Assembly (NCBI GenBank): GCA_004298605.1
Contig: SCPW01000049.1
Location: 1-5,696, forward strand
Source of the DNA: Gallionella sp.
Lineage (GTDB): Bacteria > Pseudomonadota > Gammaproteobacteria > Burkholderiales > Gallionellaceae
Direction: 5' to 3'
DNA: 5,696 bases
This document shows, in pieces, positions 1 through 5,303 of this stretch. Numbering within the stretch: position 1 is the stretch's first letter; each line of letters starts with the position of its first letter. The notes under the pieces are model-generated. The model worked only from the letters and a program-made list of their open reading frames with translations, had not been told where the DNA came from and made no database searches. Made by a program: the position numbers and the translations under genes.

Positions 1-1207
1 GGCCGAACATCAAGTGGTCGCGCGATTCGCGGATGTTCTGCCCGTCGCGCAACAACTGGAAATACCAGGAACCATCCGCGGTATCGCCGTACAGCACGCC
101 GCCGACGATTTTGTCGTCCTTGACCACCAGTTTTTTGTAAACGCCGCCGGACGGGTCGCTCAGCACGATTTCCTCCGTGCCCTCGCCGCCCGTAAAATCG
201 CCGGCGGAAAACAGGTCAATTCCGGTCACTTTGAGCTTGGTCGATGTCACCGAGCCGGTATAGCGGCTGATGCCGAACTGCGCCAGATGGTTGGCGCACA
301 CCTTGGCCTGCTCGAACAGCGGCGCCACCAGGCCGTAAGCGATGCCGCGATGCGACACGCATTCGCCCACCGCATAGATGCGCGGGTCGTAAGTTTGCAT
401 CGTGTCGTTCACCACCACGCCGCGGTTGCAATGCAGGCCGGCCGCTTCGGCCAGTTCGGTGTTGGGGCGTATACCCACCGCCATCACCACCAGATCGGCG
501 GGAATTTCGCCGCCATCTTTGAACCGGATTGCGGATACCCGCCCCGACTCTCCGGCAACAAGTTCGGCAGTCTGCTTTTCCAGCAGGAACTTGAGCCCCT
601 TGGCTTCCAGCGATTGCCGCAGCAAGCCTGCGGCAGTGCGGTCGAGCTGGCGTTCCATCAGCCACGGCATCACATGTACCACCGTCACGTCCATGCCGCG
701 CAACTTGAGGCCGTTCGCCGCTTCCAGGCCGAGCAGCCCGCCGCCGATCACCACCGCGTGGCGGTAATGCTGCGCGGCTTCTATCATGTCGTCGGTGTCT
801 TTGATGTCGCGGTAGGCGACCACGCCGGGCAAATCTTTTCCCGGCACCGGCAGCATGAACGGGGTGGAGCCGGTGGCGAGCAGCAGGCGGTCATAGTCCG
901 CCTCGGTGCCGTCGGCGGCGATCACTTTGCGCCGCACGCGGTCGATCTGCGTCACCGTCTTGTTCAGGTGCAAGGTGATGCCGTTTTGCGCGTACCAATC
1001 GACATCGTTCAGCATAATGTCCTTGATCGTCATTTCCCCGGCGAGCACCGGCGACAGCAGAATGCGGTTGTAGTTGCCGTGCGGCTCGGCGCCGAACACG
1101 GTAACGTCGTACATATCCGGGGCAAGCTTGAACAATTCCTCCAGCGTGCGTATCCCGGCCATGCCGTTGCCGATTACGACCAGCTTTGTCTTTTTCGTGG
1201 TTGTCAT
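1..1207 (-). CDS. nirB: Nitrite reductase [NAD(P)H] large subunit, N-terminal 402 residues (partial)
   Basis: This is the flavoprotein part of cytoplasmic siroheme nitrite reductase, which passes electrons from NAD(P)H through FAD toward the siroheme centre that reduces nitrite to ammonium. The frame opens MTTTKKTKLVVIGNGMAG and shows an FAD-binding GxGxxG (VIGNGMAG, about residues 11-18), an ATGS motif (111-114), an NADH-binding VVIGGGLLGLE (152-162) and the second FAD motif YAVGEC (278-283). The stretch GDTADGSWYFQLLRDG (374-389) is typical of NirB. The ATG at 1207-1205 is chosen because GAGGAA lies 3 bases upstream. NirB is usually about 800-850 residues; the BFD-like [2Fe-2S] region and the siroheme/[4Fe-4S] domains lie beyond base 1. 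A free-standing rubredoxin- or NADH-dependent reductase shares the fold, but the post-280 region favours NirB. The preceding sigma-54 promoter suggests an assimilatory role. Confidence 0.93.
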   Translation of the reverse strand, partial: MTTTKKTKLVVIGNGMAGIRTLEELFKLAPDMYDVTVFGAEPHGNYNRILLSPVLAGEMTIKDIMLNDVDWYAQNGITLHLNKTVTQIDRVRRKVIAADGTEADYDRLLLATGSTPFMLPVPGKDLPGVVAYRDIKDTDDMIEAAQHYRHAVVIGGGLLGLEAANGLKLRGMDVTVVHVMPWLMERQLDRTAAGLLRQSLEAKGLKFLLEKQTAELVAGESGRVSAIRFKDGGEIPADLVVMAVGIRPNTELAEAAGLHCNRGVVVNDTMQTYDPRIYAVGECVSHRGIAYGLVAPLFEQAKVCANHLAQFGISRYTGSVTSTKLKVTGIDLFSAGDFTGGEGTEEIVLSDPSGGVYKKLVVKDDKIVGGVLYGDTADGSWYFQLLRDGQNIRESRDHLMFG

Positions 1208-1210
1208 ATA

Positions 1211-1216
1211 TTCCTC
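1211..1216 (-). promoter_or_regulatory. Ribosome binding site of nirB
   Basis: GAGGAA on the minus strand, separated from the ATG at 1207 by TAT. It fixes the nirB start and argues against the internal ATG at codon 16. Confidence 0.75.
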
Positions 1217-1241
1217 GCAGTAAAAACGGCATCCGACCATT

Positions 1242-1278
1242 AGGGCTCGTAAGTCCATGTTATTCATTTACGAGCCCT
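1242..1278 (-). promoter_or_regulatory. Leader hairpin in the nirB 5' untranslated region
   Basis: A perfect 11-bp inverted repeat: AGGGCTCGTAA at 1242-1252 and TTACGAGCCCT at 1268-1278, with a 15-base loop. It lies between the predicted sigma-54 transcription start (about 1290) and the nirB start codon, so it would fold in the leader RNA. A run of five U follows at 1226-1222, but 15 bases separate it from the stem, so this is not a standard terminator. A DNA operator palindrome or an attenuator-type element are both possible. Confidence 0.6.
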
Positions 1279-1300
1279 TAGCTTGCATATGCCTTGCTTG

Positions 1301-1318
1301 AGCAACAGTCGTGCCAGG
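1301..1318 (-). promoter_or_regulatory. Sigma-54 (-24/-12) promoter of nirB
   Basis: The minus strand reads CCTGGCACGACTGTTGCT, matching the RpoN consensus TGGCACG-N4-TTGC(A/T) at every conserved position. With C1302 taken as -12, transcription would start near 1290, giving a leader of about 83 nt. Sigma-54 promoters need an AAA+ activator such as NtrC, so nitrogen control of nirB is likely. The activator itself is not in the window. Confidence 0.82.
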
Positions 1319-1410
1319 CTTCTGATTTCCGCTTTATTCCTGTTTATTCAAAGGGTTTTGAATGTAACCCAGTAAATAACTGATTGGGCCAGTGCGTCAA
1401 TGAATTACTT

Positions 1411-1417
1411 TGGTGCA
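1411..1417. promoter_or_regulatory. Possible NtrC half-site upstream of nirB
   Basis: TGGTGCA is one arm of the NtrC site TGCACCA-N5-TGGTGCA and lies about 120 bp upstream of the predicted start, the usual enhancer distance. The other arm (1399-1405, AATGAAT) does not match, so only half of the site is present and it may be chance. Confidence 0.25.
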
Positions 1418-1450
1418 TGAATCGGCTCGAATATGGGGCAATCGGGCAAC

Positions 1451-1490
1451 AAACCTGTAGGGGCGCGATGAATCGCGCCCCTACAGGTTT
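1451..1490. repeat. Perfect 19-bp inverted repeat, REP-like, with GTAGGGG heads
   Basis: Arms 1451-1469 and 1472-1490 are exact reverse complements around a 2-base centre (GA). Each arm contains GTAGGGGCGCGAT when read toward the centre. A GTAG head at the foot of a GC-rich hairpin is characteristic of REP sequences mobilised by REP-associated tyrosine transposases, and similar GTAGGGGCGCGAT hairpins recur in many environmental bacterial genomes. It sits about 25 bases past the 3' end of rnpB and could also end or protect that transcript. No transposase is present in the window. Confidence 0.8.
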
Positions 1491-1514
1491 GGGAGAAAAG
1501 AAAAATACATTGAA

Positions 1515-1930
1515 AGGTGAAGCTGGCCGATAAGCCGGGTTCTGTCGTGGACAGTCATTCCTCTAGGCGTTTCGTTACCTGACGCTCAAGCAATCTACCC
1601 GCTGACGACGCGAGCAACGCCATGGTCAGCCTATTTGATCTTGCTCCGAATGGAGTTTACCGTGCCGTCCGTGTTACCACGTCCGCGGTGGGCTCTTACC
1701 CCGCCGTTTCACCCTCACCGTTCCCTTTCAATCATCGCAACGGTTTGCACCGCTGCTCTTCTTGAAGACTTTGCCGCTCTTGCGAGCGGCGAAGTCGGGA
1801 CTTGGGCAGTTTATTTTCTGTGGCACTGTTCATCGCCTCGCGGCGTCCGGTCGTTAACCGGCATTCTGCTCTGTGGAGCCCGGACTTTCCTCCCCGCCCT
1901 TGCGGGCGCGGCGACTGTCTGGCCAGCTTC
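1515..1930 (-). ncRNA. rnpB: RNase P RNA, bacterial class A
   Basis: This is the catalytic RNA that, with the RnpA protein, removes 5' leaders from pre-tRNAs. On the minus strand it starts GAAGCTGGCCAGACAGTCGC (1930 down) and ends with the matching GGCCAGCTTC (1528-1519), forming helix P1. The conserved blocks are present in order: GAGGAAAGTCCGGGCTCC (around 1875-1892), GCCACAGAAAA (around 1815-1825), GGTAAGAGCCCACCG (1700-1686) and the near-universal ACAGAACCCGGCTTA (around 1545-1531). A long hairpin at 1767-1796, about 13 bp with one mismatch and capped by a GCAA tetraloop, looks like an extended P12 arm and helps explain a length near 416 nt against 377 in E. coli. The ends are estimated from P1 and may be off by a few bases. 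Frames overlapping it on either strand are not genes. Confidence 0.97.
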
Positions 1931-1937
1931 GGCGCGG

Positions 1938-1967
1938 AGTTTATCACGGGCAAACAGATTTACTTAA
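1938..1967 (-). promoter_or_regulatory. Candidate rnpB promoter
   Basis: A -10-like TAAACT (1943-1938) lies 7 bases before the predicted rnpB 5' end. The best -35 candidate, TTAAGT (1967-1962) at 18-bp spacing, is weak. The position is right, but the match is poor. Confidence 0.3.
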
Positions 1968-1996
1968 GGGCGCCTCTAAAAATTTAGAGTTCGCCC
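1968..1996. repeat. Imperfect inverted repeat upstream of rnpB
   Basis: The inner arms CTCTAAA (1974-1980) and TTTAGAG (1983-1989) are perfect around AA. The outer arms GGGCG (1968-1972) and CGCCC (1992-1996) extend the stem after a small internal loop. A second, looser pair, GGCGC (2005-2009) and GCGCC (2025-2029), follows at once. It could be a dispersed intergenic repeat or the terminator of the dehydrogenase gene, though no long T-run follows the main stem in that direction. Confidence 0.5.
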
Positions 1997-2107
1997 AAAT
2001 GCAAGGCGCGTAAAAAATTTCGCAGCGCCGCATATGGCTGGATTAGCGGTTTGCCAGAGGCTGTCGGGGAAGGGGAAGGTTTCATGATCGGTTTTTATCA
2101 TTCCAAT
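1997..2107. other. Non-coding stretch between the dehydrogenase gene and the rnpB upstream region
   Basis: It holds only the GGCGC/GCGCC arms at 2005-2029 around an A/T-rich centre. I see no gene and no clear intrinsic terminator just after the TAG at 2110-2108. With the hairpin at 1968-1996 it makes up the gap before rnpB. Confidence 0.5.
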
Positions 2108-3724
2108 CTATTCGCCACTTGTGCGCATCATACTCAACGCCACCGCTTCGGCAACCCTGATACCGTCCACCGCCGCAGAAAGTATGCCGCCCGCATAGCC
2201 CGCGCCCTCGCCGGTGGGGTACAAGCCTTGGATGTTGATGCTTTGCAAATCGTCGTCGTTGCGCTTGATGCGCACCGGTGAAGAGGTGCGCGTTTCTACG
2301 CCGGTCAGCACCGCATCGGGCAAATCAAATCCCTTAATCTGCTTCGCGAAGGCGGGCAGCGCTTCGCGTATCGCGGCGATGGCGTAATCGGGCAAGGCGT
2401 TGCCCAGATCGCACAAATGCACACCGGGGGTGTAGGACGGCTGCACTGCACCGAATTTGGCGGAGGGCTTGCCCGCCAGAAAATCGCCGAGTAACTGGCC
2501 GGGCGCCCGGTAATTGCTGCCACCCAACTCATAGGCGCGCGCTTCCCAATAGCGTTGAAATTCCACCCCGGCAAGCGGGTCGCCGGGGTAATCCTGTTCC
2601 GGCGAAATGCCCACCACGATGCCGCTGTTGGCGTTGCGCTCATTGCGCGAATACTGGCTCATGCCGTTAGTGACCACTCGCCCCGGCTCGGAAGCGGCGG
2701 CGACCACCGTACCGCCCGGGCACATGCAGAAGCTGTACACCGAACGCCCGTTGCTGGCGTGGTATACCAGCTTGTAATCGGCTGCGCCGAGCAACGGGTT
2801 GCCCGCGTTCTTGCCGTAGCGGCTGCGGTCGATCAACGATTGCGGGTGCTCGATGCGAAAGCCGATAGAAAAAGGCTTGGCTTCGATATAGATGCCGCGC
2901 TTATAGATCATCTCGAAGGTGTCACGCGCGCTGTGCCCGACCGCCAGCACCAGATGATCGGTGGCGATGCGTTCACCGCTGGCAAGCGCAACGCTCCGCA
3001 CCCGACCATCGGCGATTTCGATGTCATCCACACGGCTCTCGAAGCGTATCTCGCCACCCAGCGCCTGTATCGTTTCGCGCATTTTCTCCACCATGCCGAC
3101 CAGACGGAACGTGCCGATATGCGGATGGCTGACGTATAAAATTTCTTCCGGCGCACCCGCCTTGACGAATTCCTCCAGCACCTTTCTGCCCAGATAACGC
3201 GGATCCTTGATCTGGCTATACAGTTTGCCGTCCGAGAACGTTCCCGCGCCGCCCTCGCCGAACTGCACGTTGGATTCCGGGTTGAGCACGCCCTGCCGCC
3301 ACAGCCCGAAAGTGTCCTTGGTGCGCTCGCGCACCGCCTTGCCGCGCTCCAGGATCAGCGGGCGGAAGCCCATCTGCGCGAGCAGCAATCCGGCAAACAA
3401 GCCAGCCGGTCCCATGCCGATTACGATTGGTCTTGAGGGTAGATTCTGCGGAGCCTGTGCGACGAAGTGGTAGCGGGTATCGGGTGAGATGCCGATGTGC
3501 GTATCGTTCTTGAATCGCGCCAGAATTGTCGCTTCATCGCGCACGGCCACATCCAGCGTATATGTGAACAGTATGGCGTGCGGCTTGCGCGCATCCACGC
3601 CGCGCTTGAATACGGTGAAACTAATCAGTTCGGTTTCGCCGATGCCCAGGCGCTTGAGGATTGCAGCCCTGATTTCGCCTTCTGGGTGATCGATAGGCAG
3701 TTTGATTTCGGTTAGGCGCAGCAT
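2108..3724 (-). CDS. FAD-dependent dehydrogenase of the COG2509 type (NAD(FAD)-utilizing)
   Basis: This is a 538-residue flavoprotein, probably soluble, whose substrate is not established. The first 95 or so residues form a separate N-terminal domain. A Rossmann FAD motif VIGMGPAGLFAG (101-112) follows, then the ribose-binding acid in LILERG (E126), the family block GEGGAGTFSDGKL (156-168), CMCPGGTVV (333-341) with its Cys pair, and a C-terminal FAD-contacting block LYPTGEGAGYAGGI (501-514). The length is normal for this family and the frame is intact. The ATG at 3724 gives the expected MLRLTEIKLP start, but the bases before it (ACAAAAACAAAAC) hold no Shine-Dalgarno sequence, so initiation may be weak or unstructured-leader dependent. 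It stands alone: rnpB lies downstream and an unrelated terminator upstream. The family is conserved but poorly characterised, so no reaction is proposed. Confidence 0.9.
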   Translation of the reverse strand: MLRLTEIKLPIDHPEGEIRAAILKRLGIGETELISFTVFKRGVDARKPHAILFTYTLDVAVRDEATILARFKNDTHIGISPDTRYHFVAQAPQNLPSRPIVIGMGPAGLFAGLLLAQMGFRPLILERGKAVRERTKDTFGLWRQGVLNPESNVQFGEGGAGTFSDGKLYSQIKDPRYLGRKVLEEFVKAGAPEEILYVSHPHIGTFRLVGMVEKMRETIQALGGEIRFESRVDDIEIADGRVRSVALASGERIATDHLVLAVGHSARDTFEMIYKRGIYIEAKPFSIGFRIEHPQSLIDRSRYGKNAGNPLLGAADYKLVYHASNGRSVYSFCMCPGGTVVAAASEPGRVVTNGMSQYSRNERNANSGIVVGISPEQDYPGDPLAGVEFQRYWEARAYELGGSNYRAPGQLLGDFLAGKPSAKFGAVQPSYTPGVHLCDLGNALPDYAIAAIREALPAFAKQIKGFDLPDAVLTGVETRTSSPVRIKRNDDDLQSINIQGLYPTGEGAGYAGGILSAAVDGIRVAEAVALSMMRTSGE

Positions 3725-3735
3725 GTTTTGTTTTT

Positions 3736-3809
3736 GTAGGGTGCAATAAGTTGTCCCGAGCGCAGTCGAAGAGCGTAGTTCATTCGGCGTAATAATGATT
3801 GCGCCCTAC
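3736..3809. repeat. GTAGGG-headed imperfect inverted repeat (MITE/REP-like)
   Basis: GTAGGGTGCAAT (3736-3747) and ATTGCGCCCTAC (3798-3809) pair over 12 positions with one mismatch (G-U in RNA). The 50-base interior contains CCCGAGCGCAGTCGAAG, similar to a motif I recall as common in dispersed intergenic repeats of environmental bacteria, and a minor CCGA/TCGG pair (3756-3759, 3784-3787). No transposase is nearby. It fills most of the upstream region of the 2108-3724 gene and may carry or displace its promoter. Confidence 0.6.
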
Positions 3810-3821
3810 GCAGACTGCGTA
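3807..3821. promoter_or_regulatory. 15-bp palindrome, possible operator
   Basis: TACGCAG-A-CTGCGTA is a perfect odd-centred palindrome with 7-base arms. It overlaps the end of the 3736-3809 repeat by 3 bases and lies 83 bases upstream of the start codon at 3724. Its size and symmetry suit a dimeric repressor, but no cognate regulator is visible. Confidence 0.35.
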
Positions 3822-3853
3822 CATGGAAATTAGAAAAGCAAAAGAATAGATGC

Positions 3854-3890
3854 AAAAATTAAAGCACCACAAGCTTCGCCTTATGGTGCT
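3854..3890 (-). terminator. Intrinsic terminator overlapping the stop codon of the 277-residue gene
   Basis: On the minus strand AGCACCATAAG (3890-3880) pairs with CTTGTGGTGCT (3873-3863) over 11 bp, including one T-G wobble, with a 6-base loop. TTAATTTTT (3862-3854) follows. The TAA stop at 3883-3881 lies inside the stem. A/T-rich flanks extend the symmetry, so it could also work on the plus strand, but no plus-strand gene reads into it. Confidence 0.87.
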
Positions 3891-4714
3891 TTTAATTTTT
3901 CTTTAGTATTCTTTGAGGAAGGCGCGGGAGCAATTCTACTGCCAGCATCTGGCTCGTGTTGATTTTGGGCGGGTGGTTGTTGAGCCTCTACAATTTTCTT
4001 AGGCCAGAAATTATCTAAAGCATAATTACCAGCGGCTACAGATAGCCCAACAATCACGCTGTATAGAACACCTGCTCTCACATGTATCCAAAAGTGGTGG
4101 TTATGTTCCCTTTCTGCCTCTTTCGCGCGACGCGTCTGACACTCATCCAACGAGGGCACCGCGTTTAAAAGTTGGGAATAGAATTTTTTTATCAGCTCAG
4201 TGTCACGGACATACTGTTCAAGGGTCGAAAAAATATCTGCACCAACATCCTTGGTCGCCCTATTGGCCGCAATACGATTTGTTAGTTCATCCAAGCTGAC
4301 TCGGATTTTCCAATATTCTGGTATTACGTCTCTTATGACTTCTTGTGGGTATGCGTCGAGAATTTTAGCAACCTTCTCGCGAAGCGATAAAATCGTTCCG
4401 TCTAGTGCATCAAAGGCAGCTCTATATACGTGCCCAATAGCCTTGTCCAAATTTCTGAAACAATAGCTTTGTGTATCATTAACGCCACTTGGAAGATTGT
4501 CGGCAAAACGCGCAGCAATAACGCGCATAAGATGATCGTTTGCGTCGCGCAGTTCTTTTATCACCTGGAGATTTGATCGCGATTCAGGATCAATTTCCTC
4601 AGAATAAAGGATAAGACCCTTCGCTTGAATGTATAGCTCGGCGAGCTTTTTTAATTGCTGAATTTCAGCATCAGCAAAAACTTGGCGATTACCAACGCCC
4701 GCAGAAACTTCCAT
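3881..4714 (-). CDS. Unrecognised 277-residue helical protein with one C-terminal membrane segment
   Basis: I do not recognise a characterised family. Residues 1 to about 205 look mostly helical and soluble, charged and without a signal peptide. They include an ELRDANDHLMR segment (54-64) and a GHVYRAAFDALD segment (94-105), whose spaced His/Arg/Asp residues may be functional. Cysteines occur at 85 and 191. A charged, His-rich linker (about 193-211) precedes one hydrophobic segment, AGVLYSVIVGLSVAAG (214-229), and a Pro/Gln/Lys-rich tail of about 45 residues. The likely topology is an N-terminal domain in the cytoplasm. The ATG at 4714 is the only sensible start: an in-frame TAG lies 6 bases upstream and the early valines are GTT. 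No Shine-Dalgarno is visible, and the upstream gene stops 13 bases before, so translational coupling is likely. GC is lower than in flanking genes, suggesting acquisition by transfer. Confidence 0.82.
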   Translation of the reverse strand: MEVSAGVGNRQVFADAEIQQLKKLAELYIQAKGLILYSEEIDPESRSNLQVIKELRDANDHLMRVIAARFADNLPSGVNDTQSYCFRNLDKAIGHVYRAAFDALDGTILSLREKVAKILDAYPQEVIRDVIPEYWKIRVSLDELTNRIAANRATKDVGADIFSTLEQYVRDTELIKKFYSQLLNAVPSLDECQTRRAKEAEREHNHHFWIHVRAGVLYSVIVGLSVAAGNYALDNFWPKKIVEAQQPPAQNQHEPDAGSRIAPAPSSKNTKEKLKAP

Positions 4715-4727
4715 GGGTTGCTAAGCG

Positions 4728-4973
4728 CTAAGGTAAGGGAATGGCTTTTACGCGGTTAATACGATCCTCATATTCACCATACGTATAAAAGCGTCCTGTA
4801 TTCAGGCGGACAGAACCTCTATTCCGATCCCCATAGACAGGGACTTTGTCACGGTTCACATCGCAAGTTGAAGATACTTCTTGATAGTCTTTATCCAATA
4901 CATCTTCTAACTGGAAAAGCCCCAAAACTTTTACTAACACCCCGCGCGTTTCCGCAGACAAACCAAACGACAT
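4728..4973 (-). CDS. Unrecognised 81-residue soluble protein
   Basis: This is a small hypothetical protein starting MSFGLSAETRGVLVKVLGLF and ending in a basic and aromatic C-terminal half (RLNTGRFYTYGEYEDRINR, about 56-74). It has a single cysteine (37), no signal peptide and no membrane segment. The first 30 residues read as an amphipathic helix. A G-rich stretch (GGCGGGGG) about 7 bases before the ATG may serve as a ribosome binding site. It shares strand, base composition and a 13-base spacing with the membrane protein gene that follows, so the two are probably one operon and may work together. Being short, it could be spurious, but the clean start, stop and spacing argue that it is real. 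I cannot assign a function. Confidence 0.65.
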   Translation of the reverse strand: MSFGLSAETRGVLVKVLGLFQLEDVLDKDYQEVSSTCDVNRDKVPVYGDRNRGSVRLNTGRFYTYGEYEDRINRVKAIPLP

Positions 4974-5166
4974 TTTTAACCCCCGCCAAAAAAACCCAAA
5001 TCAAAGCGCCAATGCTTTATTTGCCGCTCAAACGCAATGAAGAAAATTTCTTGGCAACAGAAAAACAAAAAACTGATTGTGCGAACGCACCCTAAAATAT
5101 CTCAGAACAGCGGTCATGCACCCCTACATGCCACTCGTTTTATTACTAAAAACAACCAACAAGCGC

Positions 5167-5196
5167 ATTTTGTTCTACTTGAAAAACCCTTGTCAA
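5167..5196 (-). promoter_or_regulatory. Candidate sigma-70-type promoter for the two-gene cassette
   Basis: A perfect -35 TTGACA (5196-5191) is followed after 18 bases by CAAAAT (5172-5167), which matches the -10 consensus at 4 of 6 positions. It would give a leader of about 185 nt before the ATG at 4973. The long leader and imperfect -10 keep confidence low. Confidence 0.35.
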
Positions 5197-5216
5197 GCTG
5201 TTTAATGAGAGGCTAA

Positions 5217-5301
5217 CGGGTGTTTAACGGTGGAAAATACTCGCTTTTTCGGCTTTCCTTGGCAATTTTGTCTTACGCAAGAGCAGGTTGTGTTACACCC
5301 G
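5217..5301. repeat. Imperfect inverted repeat directly downstream of trpE
   Basis: CGGGTGT (5217-5223) followed by TTAAC mirrors GTTACACCCG (5292-5301), giving 10 paired positions with a TT bulge. On the minus strand the trpE end runs into GTAGGGCGGGTGTAAC, so a GTAGGG head overlaps the stop codon, as in the other GTAGGG repeats of the window. It could be a repeat end or a weak terminator stem. Confidence 0.4.
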
Positions 5302-5303
5302 CC

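Larger units (their letters stand above)
4974..5303. other. AT-rich intergenic region between trpE and the two-gene cassette
   Basis: This 330-base stretch has no convincing gene on either strand. It holds a candidate promoter for the cassette (5167-5196), an imperfect inverted repeat just after trpE (5217-5301), and two minus-strand copies of a short motif that resembles the repeat at 3736: TAGGGTGC at 5094-5087 and GTAGGGGTGC at 5126-5117. I see no standard intrinsic terminator for trpE. Confidence 0.6.

Noticed and set aside
14..1243. A 409-codon open frame on the plus strand
   Set aside because: It is antisense to nirB, whose minus-strand frame gives clear FAD and NAD motifs. The plus frame is His/Ala/Arg-rich with no recognisable domain, as expected of a shadow in GC-rich coding DNA.
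1635..1987. Several short open frames on both strands, up to 110 codons
   Set aside because: They lie almost wholly inside the RNase P RNA, whose conserved blocks account for the sequence.
2051..2281. A 76-codon plus-strand frame
   Set aside because: It mostly overlaps the 3' end of the dehydrogenase gene in antisense and has no convincing ribosome binding site.
2555..3139. A 194-codon plus-strand frame and smaller ones nearby
   Set aside because: They are antisense to the intact FAD-dehydrogenase gene and have no domain signature.
5040..5052. Palindrome AAGAAA-A-TTTCTT
   Set aside because: It is short and made almost entirely of A and T in an AT-rich region, so chance is a sufficient explanation.
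4868..5095. A 75-codon plus-strand frame
   Set aside because: It is antisense to the start of the 81-residue gene and runs into AT-rich non-coding DNA; the protein is low in complexity and unlike any family I know.
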